Both the position numbers and the translations under genes were made by a program. Shown here one piece after another: positions 8,775 to 17,032 of a stretch of DNA of 64,000 nucleotides. The DNA lies in contig NZ_QXFM01000145.1 of assembly GCF_003584015.1 (NCBI RefSeq), positions 1 to 64,000 of the forward strand, written 5' to 3'. Below the pieces are notes generated by a model. That model had not been told where the DNA came from. It did not search any database and was given only the letters and a program-made list of their open reading frames with translations. The stretch is from Aurantiacibacter xanthus (GTDB lineage Bacteria > Pseudomonadota > Alphaproteobacteria > Sphingomonadales > Sphingomonadaceae). The stretch's first letter is position 1. The number at the start of each line of letters is the position of its first letter.

Positions 8775-10018
8775 GGCGCTGCGGTCGCAGTATCCCAGCG
8801 CAGGTGACAAGTGACGACCGTACCCAGCACACCGCCTTGCATGCGCACCGGGCGATCAGGGTCGAGCATGAAGTTCGGAATCCGGGCCAGCCATTCTTCC
8901 AGCATGACTGTCATTTCCGCTTCGGCCAGTTGCGCACCCGGGCAACGGTGAACGCCGTTACCATATGCGGAATGCGGCGCGGCATCCCGATTCAGGTCGA
9001 CGCGCAAAGGATCGGGGAAAATCGTTGGATCCAGGCCGTGCAGTGGAGGCATAATGACCATGTCTCCTGCCTTCAGGGTCACCCCGTCGAGGAGTTGGTC
9101 GGCACGCACCAGCCGCGCCTTTGTCATGATGGCGAAGCGCCGTGTCATTTCGCGCACCGCCGCTGGCAACAATTCTGGATCGGCAACGAGTCTGCTCCGT
9201 AATGCGTCTTCGCCGGCGAGGTGCCTCATCATCATCGCAAACAGCGACACGACAGTGTCCAGTCCGCCGGTCAATAGAGCGGTCGCAACATCCGCAGCCT
9301 CATCATCTTCGATAGGTCGACCGTCAATTTGTCCAGCCAGAAGCGCTGTGATGATATCGTCTCCCGGTAAGGCCCGCCGCTCCGCGATCAACGCCCGCAG
9401 AAAGGTTGCAAAGCGATCCATTACAGGCTCAGGGAGATCGGTCCCTTCGTCCGCAAGCAGATGTGCGGCATAACCAGGCAAAACTGCCATGCGGTCGGCC
9501 TCGATTCCCGCCAGCCCTGCAAAAAGCGCAAGAGGTAGCGCGGCGGCATAATCCGCAACGATGTCGCACTCTCCACGATCGCGGATGCCTTCGGCGGCGC
9601 GAGATGCAAGTTCGCGCACGATCGGTATGGAGCGGCGCACTGTGCGGCTCGACAACAAGCCCGTCAGAATGCGCCGATATGGCTGGTGCTCGGGTGGGTC
9701 GAGGGTGGTGGGCCTGAGCGGATACAATTCGCCCCATTTGCGGGGAACAAGCGTGATCTTAGACGAAAAATGCTCGTGATCGGAATAAACGTGGGCAATG
9801 TCCGCTCCCCCCAGCACGACCCAGTGTCCGCCATTGCGCGGAGTCCAGATGACTCGCGCTGGAGCGCTTTCAGCTACTTCCATCCAAGCTCGGAGAAAAT
9901 CGTCACCCGATCCCGGCAGGCGATATATGTCGAGATCGACCATCCGCTCCACCGGCACATGGGCAGGCCTCGGCACAGGGGCATCTCCCATAATCAGATC
10001 GATCTGGTCTTCGATCAT
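8771..10018 (-). CDS. Cytochrome P450, CYP101-like
   Basis: This 415-aa P450 has a normal I helix (LLTGGLDTVVS, with the Asp-Thr pair), an EMTRR K helix in place of ExxR, and the heme loop YGNGVHRCPGAQLA. The TTLDPPEHQPYRRIL segment is the usual C-helix region. The I-helix and heme loop resemble P450cam-type (CYP101/CYP111) enzymes common in sphingomonads. I start it at the ATG at 10018 (MIEDQID). An in-frame TTG at 10096 would add 26 low-complexity residues and overlap the Rieske gene promoter. It leads a two-P450 operon divergent from the Rieske oxygenase across about 100 bases. Electrons would have to come from ferredoxin partners not seen here. Confidence 0.93.
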   Translation of the reverse strand: MIEDQIDLIMGDAPVPRPAHVPVERMVDLDIYRLPGSGDDFLRAWMEVAESAPARVIWTPRNGGHWVVLGGADIAHVYSDHEHFSSKITLVPRKWGELYPLRPTTLDPPEHQPYRRILTGLLSSRTVRRSIPIVRELASRAAEGIRDRGECDIVADYAAALPLALFAGLAGIEADRMAVLPGYAAHLLADEGTDLPEPVMDRFATFLRALIAERRALPGDDIITALLAGQIDGRPIEDDEAADVATALLTGGLDTVVSLFAMMMRHLAGEDALRSRLVADPELLPAAVREMTRRFAIMTKARLVRADQLLDGVTLKAGDMVIMPPLHGLDPTIFPDPLRVDLNRDAAPHSAYGNGVHRCPGAQLAEAEMTVMLEEWLARIPNFMLDPDRPVRMQGGVLGTVVTCHLRWDTATAAP

Positions 10019-10116
10019 GCAGGGCACACCCACTTTCGCTCCACCACACCTGAATTCGACTTCCCTGTTTGAATATCCATGATTACTGCTTCTCAAGCTA
10101 TAAAGAACTGACTCGA

Positions 10117-11307
10117 ATGACTATGTTTCAGAAGGCGCGACGCGCGCAAGCTCAATCGGTTCGCAAGCGCTTGGTTGCGCATATCGCAGCCGGTGGAACC
10201 ACAGATTTGGCGTCATCGGAAATGCGTTTACCTGCGCATTGTTATACCGATCCGGCGCGCTGGGCAGCCGAGCGACAGACCTTGTTCGATGGGGTGCCGC
10301 TGATCGCCTGTCTCGCACAAGACATCCCGCATCCCGGCGACCGAATAGTGTTCGAAGTCGCGGACCATGAGGTTTTGGTCCTGCGGGATGAGAAGGGGCA
10401 GGTCCGCGCCTTTCGGAATCGTTGCGCACATCGTGCCGCGCGGCTTGTCGGGGCTGGGGGCGATCCAGACTTGAGGCGCGGTCAGCGCATCGTTTGCCCG
10501 TTCCACGGCTGGAGCTATGATCTGTCCGGCCGCTTGGTCAACATCCCCGGTCGAGCAGGCTTTGACCCGGAGACGCTCGAAAATTGTCGGCTGTCGCCTG
10601 TGGTCGCAGCGGAGCAAGACGGTGTGGTCTTCGTGCGAATGCGGGGAAACGAGCCGCTCGACTTGCCAATGCATTTAGGTAGCTTTGCGCCGGTCCTGGC
10701 GACGCTCAACCTGACCGCAATGGTGCCGGTTCAGGCTAGCCGACTGGATGCGAGAACTAACTGGAAGATCGCAATCGACACCTATGCGGAAAGCTATCAT
10801 TTCGGCGTGCTCCATGCCCGCTCTATAGGCAATGCATACATCTCGAATGTAGCGGCGTTCGACGATCATGGCGCACACTGGGTTCTGACTTTTGCCGAAC
10901 GTGCGCTTGCCGATCTGGTCGGCACTTCTGAGCAAGAGTGGCCTGAAGCGCGACATGTGGGAACCTACTTCATTTTCCCGAATACCGTTCTGGTCGCCGG
11001 CGATATCGGGCCCTCTGAGCGTTTCGTGCGCATGTTCCGGATTTTCCCTGGTGACACGCCGGGTGAAATGGTCTGCCTTTTCTCAGTCTACATTTCTGGT
11101 CTTTCGGTTGAAAACTATAAAGCCAAATTCGGGACCATTGACGACAGCAAGAGCGACGTGACGGTGGAGGATTATGAGGTCGCTGAGGGCATCTGGTCCA
11201 ATCTGGCGACCAAGGACGAAGGGCCCGATCTCATCGTGGGGCGCAATGAGCCGGCCGTGCAGGCCTTTCACCGGGCAGTCATGGATGTTGTCGGCTTGCC
11301 CATCTGA
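10117..11307 (+). CDS. Rieske non-heme iron oxygenase, alpha subunit type
   Basis: This roughly 396-aa protein has an N-terminal Rieske [2Fe-2S] domain with CAHRAA and CPFHGWSYD (Cys-x-His and Cys-x2-His ligands). A C-terminal catalytic domain follows, with NWKIAIDTYAESYHFGVLH. The two histidines there, with a later Asp, form the mononuclear iron site. Layout and size fit aromatic-ring and alkyl-group hydroxylases of the RHO alpha family. The ATG at 10117 is preferred; an in-frame TTG at 10069 lies further upstream. It is divergent from the P450 pair and 49 bases ahead of mbtH, so it is probably cotranscribed with it. No reductase or ferredoxin gene is adjacent, so those must be supplied in trans. 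Confidence 0.93.
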   Translation: MTMFQKARRAQAQSVRKRLVAHIAAGGTTDLASSEMRLPAHCYTDPARWAAERQTLFDGVPLIACLAQDIPHPGDRIVFEVADHEVLVLRDEKGQVRAFRNRCAHRAARLVGAGGDPDLRRGQRIVCPFHGWSYDLSGRLVNIPGRAGFDPETLENCRLSPVVAAEQDGVVFVRMRGNEPLDLPMHLGSFAPVLATLNLTAMVPVQASRLDARTNWKIAIDTYAESYHFGVLHARSIGNAYISNVAAFDDHGAHWVLTFAERALADLVGTSEQEWPEARHVGTYFIFPNTVLVAGDIGPSERFVRMFRIFPGDTPGEMVCLFSVYISGLSVENYKAKFGTIDDSKSDVTVEDYEVAEGIWSNLATKDEGPDLIVGRNEPAVQAFHRAVMDVVGLPI

Positions 11308-11356
11308 AATGCGGCGCTAGAGTGTTTGTCAGCTTGGAGAAAGGAACCCACCACAG

Positions 11357-11587
11357 ATGACCAATCCCTTCGACGATGATGAAGGCGAGTTCTTGGTTCT
11401 GGTCAACGATGAAGGGCAGCACTCGCTGTGGCCCACTCAGTTTGACGTGCCAGCCGGATGGCGGACGATAGGACCGCAGGGCGACAGGCAAATGTGCATG
11501 GCCTGGATCGACGAGAACTGGACCGACATGCGTCCGTTGAGCCTGGTGCGGGAAATGGACGCATTTGCAAATTCGCGCGCGAGTTAA
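11357..11587 (+). CDS. mbtH: MbtH-like NRPS accessory protein
   Basis: The 76-aa product has the full MbtH signature: NPFDD at residues 3-7, FLVLVNDEGQHSLWP, VPAGW, then MAWIDENWTDMRPLSL with the invariant tryptophans. MbtH proteins bind NRPS adenylation domains and are often needed for their solubility or activity. It lies 49 bases after the Rieske oxygenase on the same strand and is followed by an insertion sequence. It most likely serves the NRPS at the left edge. It confirms that the whole 1-13.7 kb block is one biosynthetic locus. Confidence 0.97.
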   Translation: MTNPFDDDEGEFLVLVNDEGQHSLWPTQFDVPAGWRTIGPQGDRQMCMAWIDENWTDMRPLSLVREMDAFANSRAS

Positions 11588-11643
11588 CGCAGAGAATCTG
11601 ACAAAAAGAACCTGTCTAAGCCGCTGACCACCGGTACTTTCCG

Positions 11644-12953
11644 CCAGCTGGACACCCGCAAAAACGCCTCGCATTTGAGGCTATGATCTGATTCACTCGG
11701 TGCGTTAGACGGAGAGTTTCGATGCAGCCAGGCAGCCTGTTTTCGCTGGCGGAGCACCTTGAGCGGCTGAGCAAGGACGGCGACCCGCTGGAGGTGTTGG
11801 CGGGCACGGTGGAGTTCGAACGTTTCCGGCCGCTGTTGACCCGCGGTCTCGGCTATAGCGCCGGCACCAAGGGTGGCCGCCCGGCGTTCGACCCCGTAGC
11901 GATGTTCAAGGTGCTGGTGGTTCAGGCGCAGCATAATCTGTCGGATGCGCGCATGGAGTTCATGATCCGGGACCGCTTGAGTTGGATGCGCTTCTTCGGC
12001 TTCGACCTTGGCGGCGCGATGCCGGACGAGAACACCATCCGCCACTATCGCAACCGGCTGACCGAGAGCGGGACGCTCGAGGCGTTGATGCAGGCGTTCG
12101 AGCAGCAACTGCGCGAGGCCGGATACCTGGCAATGGGCGGCCAGATCGTCGATGCCACGCTGGTGCCCGCGCCCAAGCAGCGCAACACCGAGGACGAGAA
12201 GGCTGCCATCAAGGCAGGCAAGTCGGCAAAGCAGATCTGGCGCGGCAAGCCGAACAAGGCGCACCAGAAGGATGTCGATGCGCGCTGGACGGTGAAGATC
12301 GGCGGCAAGATCCGCTACCGCCCCGACGGGACGCCGCTGCCGCAGATCGCCACGCCCGTGTTCGGCTATAAGTCGCATATCAGCATCGACCGGCGCTATG
12401 GGTTTATCCGCCAGGCGGCGGTGACGTCGGCAGCGGATAGCGACGGTCGGCAGTTGCGGCGCGTAATCGATACGAGCAACACCGCTGGCGATGTCTGGGC
12501 TGACAGCGCCTATCGCAGCGCCAAGAACGAGGCATTGTTGAAGAGCAACATGCTCAAAAGCCGCATCCATCGTCGCAAACCCAAGGGCAAGCCGATGCCC
12601 GAGAGCATGGCGCGCGCCAATGCGGCAAAGTCCGCGATCCGTGCCAGGGTCGAGCATGTCTTCGCGCACCAGAAGAACCGCTATGGCCTGTTCATCCGCA
12701 CCATCGGCATTGCCCGTGCGCAGACAAAACTCACGCTCGCCAATCTGGCCTACAACTTCGACCGCCTGATCTTCCATCAGCGGTGTGCAACCACGGGATA
12801 GGTGCGCCTGAAATCCGCGGAAGGGGCTGAAAGGCCAAGGGACAACGCCGAAAAGCGGCCAATCACACCCCTCAAATAGCACCTCTCGATGCCATCCCCG
12901 CAATCAGGCCAGTCCCCGCGCAAAAACCGTGGTTGTTGCGGGTGTCCAGCTGG
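11644..12953 (+). mobile_element. IS5-family insertion sequence
   Basis: A complete transposase gene is bounded by an exact 18-base inverted repeat. CCAGCTGGACACCCGCAA lies at 11644-11661, and its reverse complement lies at 12936-12953. Similarity stops just outside these blocks, so I use them as limits, but the true ends could lie a few bases away. I see no convincing target-site duplication directly outside the repeats. The element sits between mbtH and the phosphopantetheinyl transferase and does not appear to break either gene. Confidence 0.75.
11722..12801 (+). CDS. IS5-family DDE transposase
   Basis: This 359-aa transposase is intact. An N-terminal DUF772-type region (roughly 40-140) includes PAFDPVAMFKVLVVQ and MPDENTIRHYRNRL. 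The catalytic domain follows, with DDE residues in QIVDATLV, VWADSAYRS and ARVEHVFAHQKNRYGL (the glutamate of the Y-2-R-3-E-6-K type motif). GGAG lies ahead of the ATG. The order and motifs fit the IS5 group of the IS5 family. A long antisense frame covering this gene is a by-product of its codon bias. Confidence 0.93.
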   Translation: MQPGSLFSLAEHLERLSKDGDPLEVLAGTVEFERFRPLLTRGLGYSAGTKGGRPAFDPVAMFKVLVVQAQHNLSDARMEFMIRDRLSWMRFFGFDLGGAMPDENTIRHYRNRLTESGTLEALMQAFEQQLREAGYLAMGGQIVDATLVPAPKQRNTEDEKAAIKAGKSAKQIWRGKPNKAHQKDVDARWTVKIGGKIRYRPDGTPLPQIATPVFGYKSHISIDRRYGFIRQAAVTSAADSDGRQLRRVIDTSNTAGDVWADSAYRSAKNEALLKSNMLKSRIHRRKPKGKPMPESMARANAAKSAIRARVEHVFAHQKNRYGLFIRTIGIARAQTKLTLANLAYNFDRLIFHQRCATTG

Positions 12954-12990
12954 AGCGGTTCGTCTGTCGGACTATGACCAGCAGGACAAG

Positions 12991-13752
12991 CTAAGATTGG
13001 CTAGCAACAGGAAGCGATCCACATCGCATTACTCCGAAGCTCCAGCGATCTGTTGGCCCCCAGAAGTTACTCACCCGTTTCAATGCAGGGCGCTCACAAG
13101 CAGAAAAAGCAAAGGATTGCAGTCCCTGCGCAATTCCTTCGCCTGTAGCTTTTATAAAAGCTTCACCAAGCGTCCAAAATCTGTAGAATAGTTCGACCCT
13201 TTCGGCTTCTGACTGAGCCGAAAGAAGATCATGGTTCATTTCTTGAGCGAATTGCATGGTAGCAACCTGCATCATATCAGGAAATTTACGAACCATTTCA
13301 ACATCGATTCCCACTCGACTACGCCCGACAGCGATGGCTACCAATTCTCTGGTGTGACTGATGCTGAAGTAAATTTGTTTCGCTATAGCCCCATGACGTC
13401 CGGAGTCGAGCCAAGGTTTTCCATAATTGTCCCGGATAATGGCTATATCTTGAGCCGGACAATCAAGGTGCCTACCCAATAGTATTCGTGCAGCCACGCG
13501 AGCTGATGCAACACTCCATTGATCTTTACGGTCACGAAGTCGAAGAATGTAGACCTTTTCCTCATCAGGAAGAAAATGAAATAACGAAGAAAAATCTCCA
13601 CTTGCGGGAGTGCCAAGCCAGACTATCGGCAAATCGGTTTGGATTGAATTACTATAGCTCAACAGATTTGGAAGAATGACGGGCATTTTAGCGTCACCCT
13701 CGATCGCCCATGCTGCCGCATGATGAACCATCATTTCACCGGGCTCTGCCAT
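12991..13752 (-). CDS. Sfp-type 4'-phosphopantetheinyl transferase
   Basis: The protein carries the Sfp/HetI core: SVASARVAARILLGRHL, the phosphate/CoA-binding block with FSISHTRELVAIAVG, the Mg-binding RVGIDVEM, and FYRFWTLGEAFIKATGEGI. The last corresponds to W(x)2KEA; the usual lysine is a glycine here, a variation I have seen in some proteobacterial members. It should convert apo-PCP of the NRPS to holo form. The start is uncertain: ATG at 13752 is used, ATG at 13686 has a better-spaced GAGGG, and a TTG at 13788 is possible. The gene is visibly more AT-rich than its neighbours, so it may have a separate origin. Confidence 0.88.
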   Translation of the reverse strand: MAEPGEMMVHHAAAWAIEGDAKMPVILPNLLSYSNSIQTDLPIVWLGTPASGDFSSLFHFLPDEEKVYILRLRDRKDQWSVASARVAARILLGRHLDCPAQDIAIIRDNYGKPWLDSGRHGAIAKQIYFSISHTRELVAIAVGRSRVGIDVEMVRKFPDMMQVATMQFAQEMNHDLLSAQSEAERVELFYRFWTLGEAFIKATGEGIAQGLQSFAFSACERPALKRVSNFWGPTDRWSFGVMRCGSLPVASQS

Positions 13753-13922
13753 CGTTCTTAACGGTAACGCGGAGAGAATATGAGACAAAAACCTTCTCCG
13801 GTGCGCGAATTACTAGCCGAAAACTCGGAGACAGAGGTCAACGACGACGAACGGGGGCGCGCACAGGGAGTACGGGGACCGCATAATCAGCTTTCCTCAA
13901 TCTTACATTCAATGACACTAGT

Positions 13923-14174
13923 TTATCCACCGCGATCGGCAATACCCCTTATCCACGCGTCGATTTCCTCCTCGACCCACACCGTGCATTTGGGCCCGAG
14001 CGAGCGGGACTTGGGAAAGCGGCCTTCGCTCATCCGCTGGTAGATAGCCGAACGACGCAGGCCGACACGGTTGATAACTTCAGGCAGCCGCAAAAGCCTG
14101 GCCGGCGGGGGGCCAGATGGCGTTGCATGTTCTGCGTTTGCGCCGTCCTCGGCAGGTTGGGGATGTGCATTCAT
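13923..14174 (-). CDS. AlpA-family DNA-binding regulator
   Basis: The 83-aa product ends in an AlpA/MerR-like winged HTH: RLLRLPEVINRVGLRRSAIYQRMSEGRFPKSRSLG, then VWVEEEIDAWI. AlpA-type proteins regulate integrase or excision genes in P4-like islands and are common at the ends of integrative elements. The ATG at 14174 is chosen because AGGA lies six bases ahead. A second in-frame ATG two codons earlier has no room for a ribosome site. It follows the XRE regulator on the same strand and may be cotranscribed with it. It may act on the P4-type integrase, which lies some 49 kb away. Confidence 0.85.
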   Translation of the reverse strand: MNAHPQPAEDGANAEHATPSGPPPARLLRLPEVINRVGLRRSAIYQRMSEGRFPKSRSLGPKCTVWVEEEIDAWIRGIADRGG

Positions 14175-14223
14175 GTACATTCCTGTCGGTTCAATTTCTC
14201 GGTCCCCTCCGAGGTGAATTTGA

Positions 14224-14685
14224 TCAGCGCGGCAGCGCCATCGAAATGTCGCGATTGGCAAAATCATCGATGTGCTTGGCGAGCATGCGCGCGACGAGCT
14301 GCGAAGTGCCGTTCGCCCATCGGGGCCGCAAATCCTCGACGCGTCGCCCAAGCGTGCGTTCGAGCTGGCCTGGCAAGGCCGTGAAGAAGTCCTCAAGGAA
14401 CTCCCCCATTTCGCTGCGCATCCATTCGCAGGCGAGATCCTCTTGACCTGCCAAGGCGAGGATCATGCTGGCGCGGGGAAACGCTCCGCACACGTCCAAT
14501 ACCCGCGCGGCCTCATCAAGCCCGATCGGCCGATCGCCGCGCATCACACGAAGAAGGGTCTCGCGGTGGATGCCGACTTCCCGGGCAATCCGGTGCTTGG
14601 GCTTGTCAGACGACTCGATTGCATGGGCAAGAATGTGTGCGAGGCTGGCGTTGGCTTCGCCTCGGAATGGCGCGGGCTGGTGCAT
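14224..14685 (-). CDS. XRE-like helix-turn-helix regulator
   Basis: The 153-aa protein has an HTH near residues 15-65: SDKPKHRIAREVGIHRETLLRVMRGDRPIGLDEAARVL fits the Cro/CI fold. An acidic C-terminal half of unknown fold (EMGEFLEDFF and similar) follows. ATG at 14685 follows TTGGAG at suitable distance; an in-frame TTG at 14700 is less likely. It is divergent from the tra operon across a 348-base control region. An exact LexA-type box and a TTTTCCTACAT motif lie 55-86 bases upstream of its start. It is therefore a good candidate for a local regulator of transfer genes. Confidence 0.82.
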   Translation of the reverse strand: MHQPAPFRGEANASLAHILAHAIESSDKPKHRIAREVGIHRETLLRVMRGDRPIGLDEAARVLDVCGAFPRASMILALAGQEDLACEWMRSEMGEFLEDFFTALPGQLERTLGRRVEDLRPRWANGTSQLVARMLAKHIDDFANRDISMALPR

Positions 14686-14756
14686 CGACAAAAACTCCAA
14701 CGATTAGGAACTGAGTCGTAGCCATATCGCGCGCCGTCCATGTAGGAAAATGAAAA

Positions 14757-14771
14757 GAACATATATGGAAC
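14757..14771. promoter_or_regulatory. LexA (SOS) box, GAAC-N7-GAAC
   Basis: GAACATATATGGAAC is an exact match to the alphaproteobacterial LexA site. It lies 72 bases upstream of the XRE regulator and 263 bases upstream of traA. Confidence 0.75.
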
Positions 14772-14949
14772 ATCTCGTTTCTAGGCGAATCACTCCCTAG
14801 GCTCGAGTCGTCGACAATCGCCGCCACTCCTGTCGAGATTCGTCGACGCTGATTACGAGATAAACCGCTGTTTCTGCGTATTATCGCCGACAGCAACCAT
14901 TCGATGCGTCCATATCCGTCCGCCGCATCAGCTCGAGAGGCGTTCCGAC

Positions 14950-14971
14950 TTTCCTACATCGAATTCCTAGA
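14950..14971 (+). promoter_or_regulatory. Tandem TTTCCTA(C/G)A operator-like sites ahead of traA
   Basis: TTTCCTACAT is followed directly by ATCGAATTCCTAGA. The latter matches ATCGAATTTCCTAGA in the S24 repressor promoter (38575-38589) except for one T. I infer a shared operator for the element's repressor. Confidence 0.55.
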
Positions 14972-15033
14972 TGCATGTGGAACACACAGCGAACGAGAGA
15001 ACGCTGGGTTCACCCCTCCAGATGGAGCTCCAT

Positions 15034-15378
15034 ATGCAGTCTTTCACCCTCTCCCGGCGCTCCGGCGCCATCGACCAGCGCCCCTCGAAGTTCGGGCGAG
15101 CCATGACCTTCGCGGTACCGCTTGCGGTCGCAGCACTGGCCGCAAGCGCCGCCTACGCGGGCGCCGACACGACCTTCACCCCTGCCCTCACGAAATTCAC
15201 CGATTTCCTCGAAGGCTCGGGCGGCAAGATCATCACCGTCCTCAGCCTTGCAGGCGGCCTCATCGGTCTCGCTTCGGGCCGGTTCTCGCTCGGGCAGGTC
15301 GCTGTTCCGGTCGGTGTCGGCATCGGTGTCGGCACGGGTGTTCCGATCGTCACCTCGGTCGTCACCGCGGTCATCTGA
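15034..15378 (+). CDS. traA: F-type conjugative pilin TraA
   Basis: This 114-aa propilin has a basic, long leader and a hydrophobic segment ending in AASAAYAGAD, where leader peptidase would cut. The mature part has two hydrophobic helices (IITVLSLAGGLIGLASGRF and VAVPVGVGIGVGTGVPIVTSVV). That size and double-helix layout are typical of F-type TraA/VirB2 pilins, which polymerise into the conjugative pilus. The ATG at 15034 has GGAG ahead. It is the first gene of the tra operon, immediately upstream of traL, in the usual place for F-like systems. Confidence 0.9.
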   Translation: MQSFTLSRRSGAIDQRPSKFGRAMTFAVPLAVAALAASAAYAGADTTFTPALTKFTDFLEGSGGKIITVLSLAGGLIGLASGRFSLGQVAVPVGVGIGVGTGVPIVTSVVTAVI

Positions 15379-15404
15379 CGCATCGGACGGGAAGGCGCGT
15401 CGCC

Positions 15405-15692
15405 ATGACGGACCCATATATCATCCCGCGTCGGCTCGACGATCCGGAGCTCATCGGCTTCTGGACCATCGACGAGTTCTGCGGGATGCTCATCCCCTTC
15501 ACCTGGGGGATCCTCAGCCAGCATATCTTTATCGGCATCATCGTTGCCTTCGGCGCCTGGTTCTCGCTGCGAAAGGCAAAAGCAGGACGCGCCAGCTCCT
15601 GGGTAGCCCATGCCGCCTATTGGTATCTGCCGGCCGGATTGTTGGGCCTGAAATCGACGCCGCCTTCCCACTGCCGCCTGCTTGCCGGTTGA
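15405..15692 (+). CDS. traL: T4SS protein TraL
   Basis: The 95-aa product begins with YIIPRRLDDPELIGFWTIDE, the standard TraL opening. Two hydrophobic segments follow (IPFTWGILSQHIFIGIIVAFGAWF and the AYWYLPAGLLGL region). TraL is a small inner-membrane part of F-type conjugation machines, related to VirB3. It lies between traA and traE as in F. The ATG at 15405 is chosen because the family begins a few residues before this motif. Confidence 0.92.
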   Translation: MTDPYIIPRRLDDPELIGFWTIDEFCGMLIPFTWGILSQHIFIGIIVAFGAWFSLRKAKAGRASSWVAHAAYWYLPAGLLGLKSTPPSHCRLLAG

Positions 15693-15704
15693 GGGGAGAT
15701 ATCC

Positions 15705-16277
15705 ATGTTTGCCGACATTTCACACGAGCGTCAGCAGTCGCTGCTGCGCCAGCGCAACCTCTTCGCGCTCACCAGCGCCGGGCTTGGCATTGCGCTCGTC
15801 GTCGCCGTCAGCCTTGCTGCCACCCGCGACCGCGAAGTCGTGCTCCTGCCGACACTCCCCAAGCAGCTCATCGTCAGCAGCGCGGGGGTCGAGGCCGACT
15901 ATCTCGAACTCGTGACCCGCGATGCCGCGCTCGTCTTGCTCAATCGCAGCCCCGAGGGCCTCGACTACTGGATGGCCGAAATCCTGAAGCTCGCCGATCC
16001 GGCAAGCTACGGTCGCCTCAAGGCCGATCTCGTCCGGATCGTCGAGGAACAGCGGGGCTCGGAACTTACCCAGGCCTTCGTCATCCGGTCGATGACCGTC
16101 GACCCCAAGGGGCTGACTTCCGATGTGACCGGCACGCTCAAGACCTTTGTCGGCGCCCAGGTCATCGCGAGCGACGAGCGCCGTTTCCGTTTCAACTGGA
16201 CCTACCGGGGCCTGCGTCTCGCGCTGTCAGGCTTCAGCCAGTTGCCCCCCAAAGACCCAACGAAGGAGGCCCAGTGA
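15705..16277 (+). CDS. traE: T4SS protein TraE
   Basis: The 190-aa product has a short cytoplasmic N terminus, one membrane segment (FALTSAGLGIALVVAVSLA) and a periplasmic domain. The domain includes the TraE pattern YLELVTRDAALVLLNRSPE and GTLKTFVGAQVI. TraE is the VirB8 counterpart in F-type systems and scaffolds the inner-membrane complex. Its stop overlaps the traK start by one base, with GGAGG inside its end serving traK. Confidence 0.93.
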   Translation: MFADISHERQQSLLRQRNLFALTSAGLGIALVVAVSLAATRDREVVLLPTLPKQLIVSSAGVEADYLELVTRDAALVLLNRSPEGLDYWMAEILKLADPASYGRLKADLVRIVEEQRGSELTQAFVIRSMTVDPKGLTSDVTGTLKTFVGAQVIASDERRFRFNWTYRGLRLALSGFSQLPPKDPTKEAQ

Positions 16278-17032
16278 TGGCTTACCGACGCAAGACGCGC
16301 GTATGGAGCCTGGCTCTTTGCGCCAGCACCATCCTCGCATTTTCCGGGAGCGGCGCTCAGGCCGCCGACCAGTTCAAACAGGCTGCAGACGGAGCGAGCA
16401 TCGAATGCGCCGTTTCGGCCCGCGAACTAACGCGCTTTGCGCTCGTCGACGACCAGTTTGCCAGCGTTTCGAAGATTTCGACCGGCACGCCCTACAACGA
16501 TTTTGCGGTCACCAACGAGCCGCTGCGCGGCGACATCTACGTATCGGTGCCCGAGACCTTTGCGGCCCGGTCAATCAGCTTCTTCGCCACGACCAAGAAG
16601 GGCTTCGTCTACAAGGTTTCCTGTCAGGTCGAGCCTGTTCCGGCAGTCCAGGTCTTCATCACCAACCCGGCGATCGCGACGAACAAGGCGGCAGGCTGGG
16701 AAAGCGAAACGCCGCTGGAGACGAGCGCATTACGCCTCATCCAGGCCATGGCCAATGACCGCACGGTCGATGGCTTCGAAGTCCGGCAATCCTCAGCTCT
16801 TCCGGCACGGGTCGGCGACCTCGAGGTCCAGCTCATTGCTGATTACCGCGGCAGCGCGCTTGCCGGGAAGGTCATCCGTCTGGCGAACCGTGGCCGCAAA
16901 CCGCTGACGCTTGCCGAAGCGGATCTCGCGTCGTCCGGGACCCTTGCCATCTCAATCGCCCAGCCAACTCTCCAATCGGGCGAGAGCACCGTCGCCTTCA
17001 TCGTCGGCACGAACGGGGAGATCGGTCAATGA
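16277..17032 (+). CDS. traK: T4SS secretin-like protein TraK
   Basis: The 251-aa product has a signal peptide ending at GAQAADQF. The mature protein shows TraK features: ISFFATTKKGFVYKVSCQVEPVPAVQVFITNP in the middle and repeated beta-strand segments. TraK is the VirB9 counterpart and forms the outer-membrane core with TraB and TraV. GGAGG lies ahead of the ATG, and the gene ends in a four-base ATGA overlap with traB. Confidence 0.92.
   Translation: MAYRRKTRVWSLALCASTILAFSGSGAQAADQFKQAADGASIECAVSARELTRFALVDDQFASVSKISTGTPYNDFAVTNEPLRGDIYVSVPETFAARSISFFATTKKGFVYKVSCQVEPVPAVQVFITNPAIATNKAAGWESETPLETSALRLIQAMANDRTVDGFEVRQSSALPARVGDLEVQLIADYRGSALAGKVIRLANRGRKPLTLAEADLASSGTLAISIAQPTLQSGESTVAFIVGTNGEIGQ

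Larger units (their letters stand above)
14686..15033. promoter_or_regulatory. Divergent control region between XRE regulator and tra operon
   Basis: This 348-base stretch holds no gene. It contains, in order, the motif ATGTAGGAAAATGAAA (14740-14755) and the LexA-type box (14757-14771). TTTCTAGG and CCCTAGG blocks follow near 14776-14802. A tandem pair of TTTCCTA(C/G)A sites lies at 14950-14971, about 65-85 bases ahead of traA. The density of shared motifs suggests both divergent promoters are controlled here. Confidence 0.7.

Noticed and set aside
11584-12903. Long minus-strand frame over the insertion sequence
   Set aside because: It is antisense to the complete DDE transposase and is explained by codon bias.
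11611-12996. CTAAG on both sides of the insertion sequence as a target duplication
   Set aside because: The two copies lie well outside the inverted repeats and the sequence between them and the repeats does not match, so they are probably coincidental.
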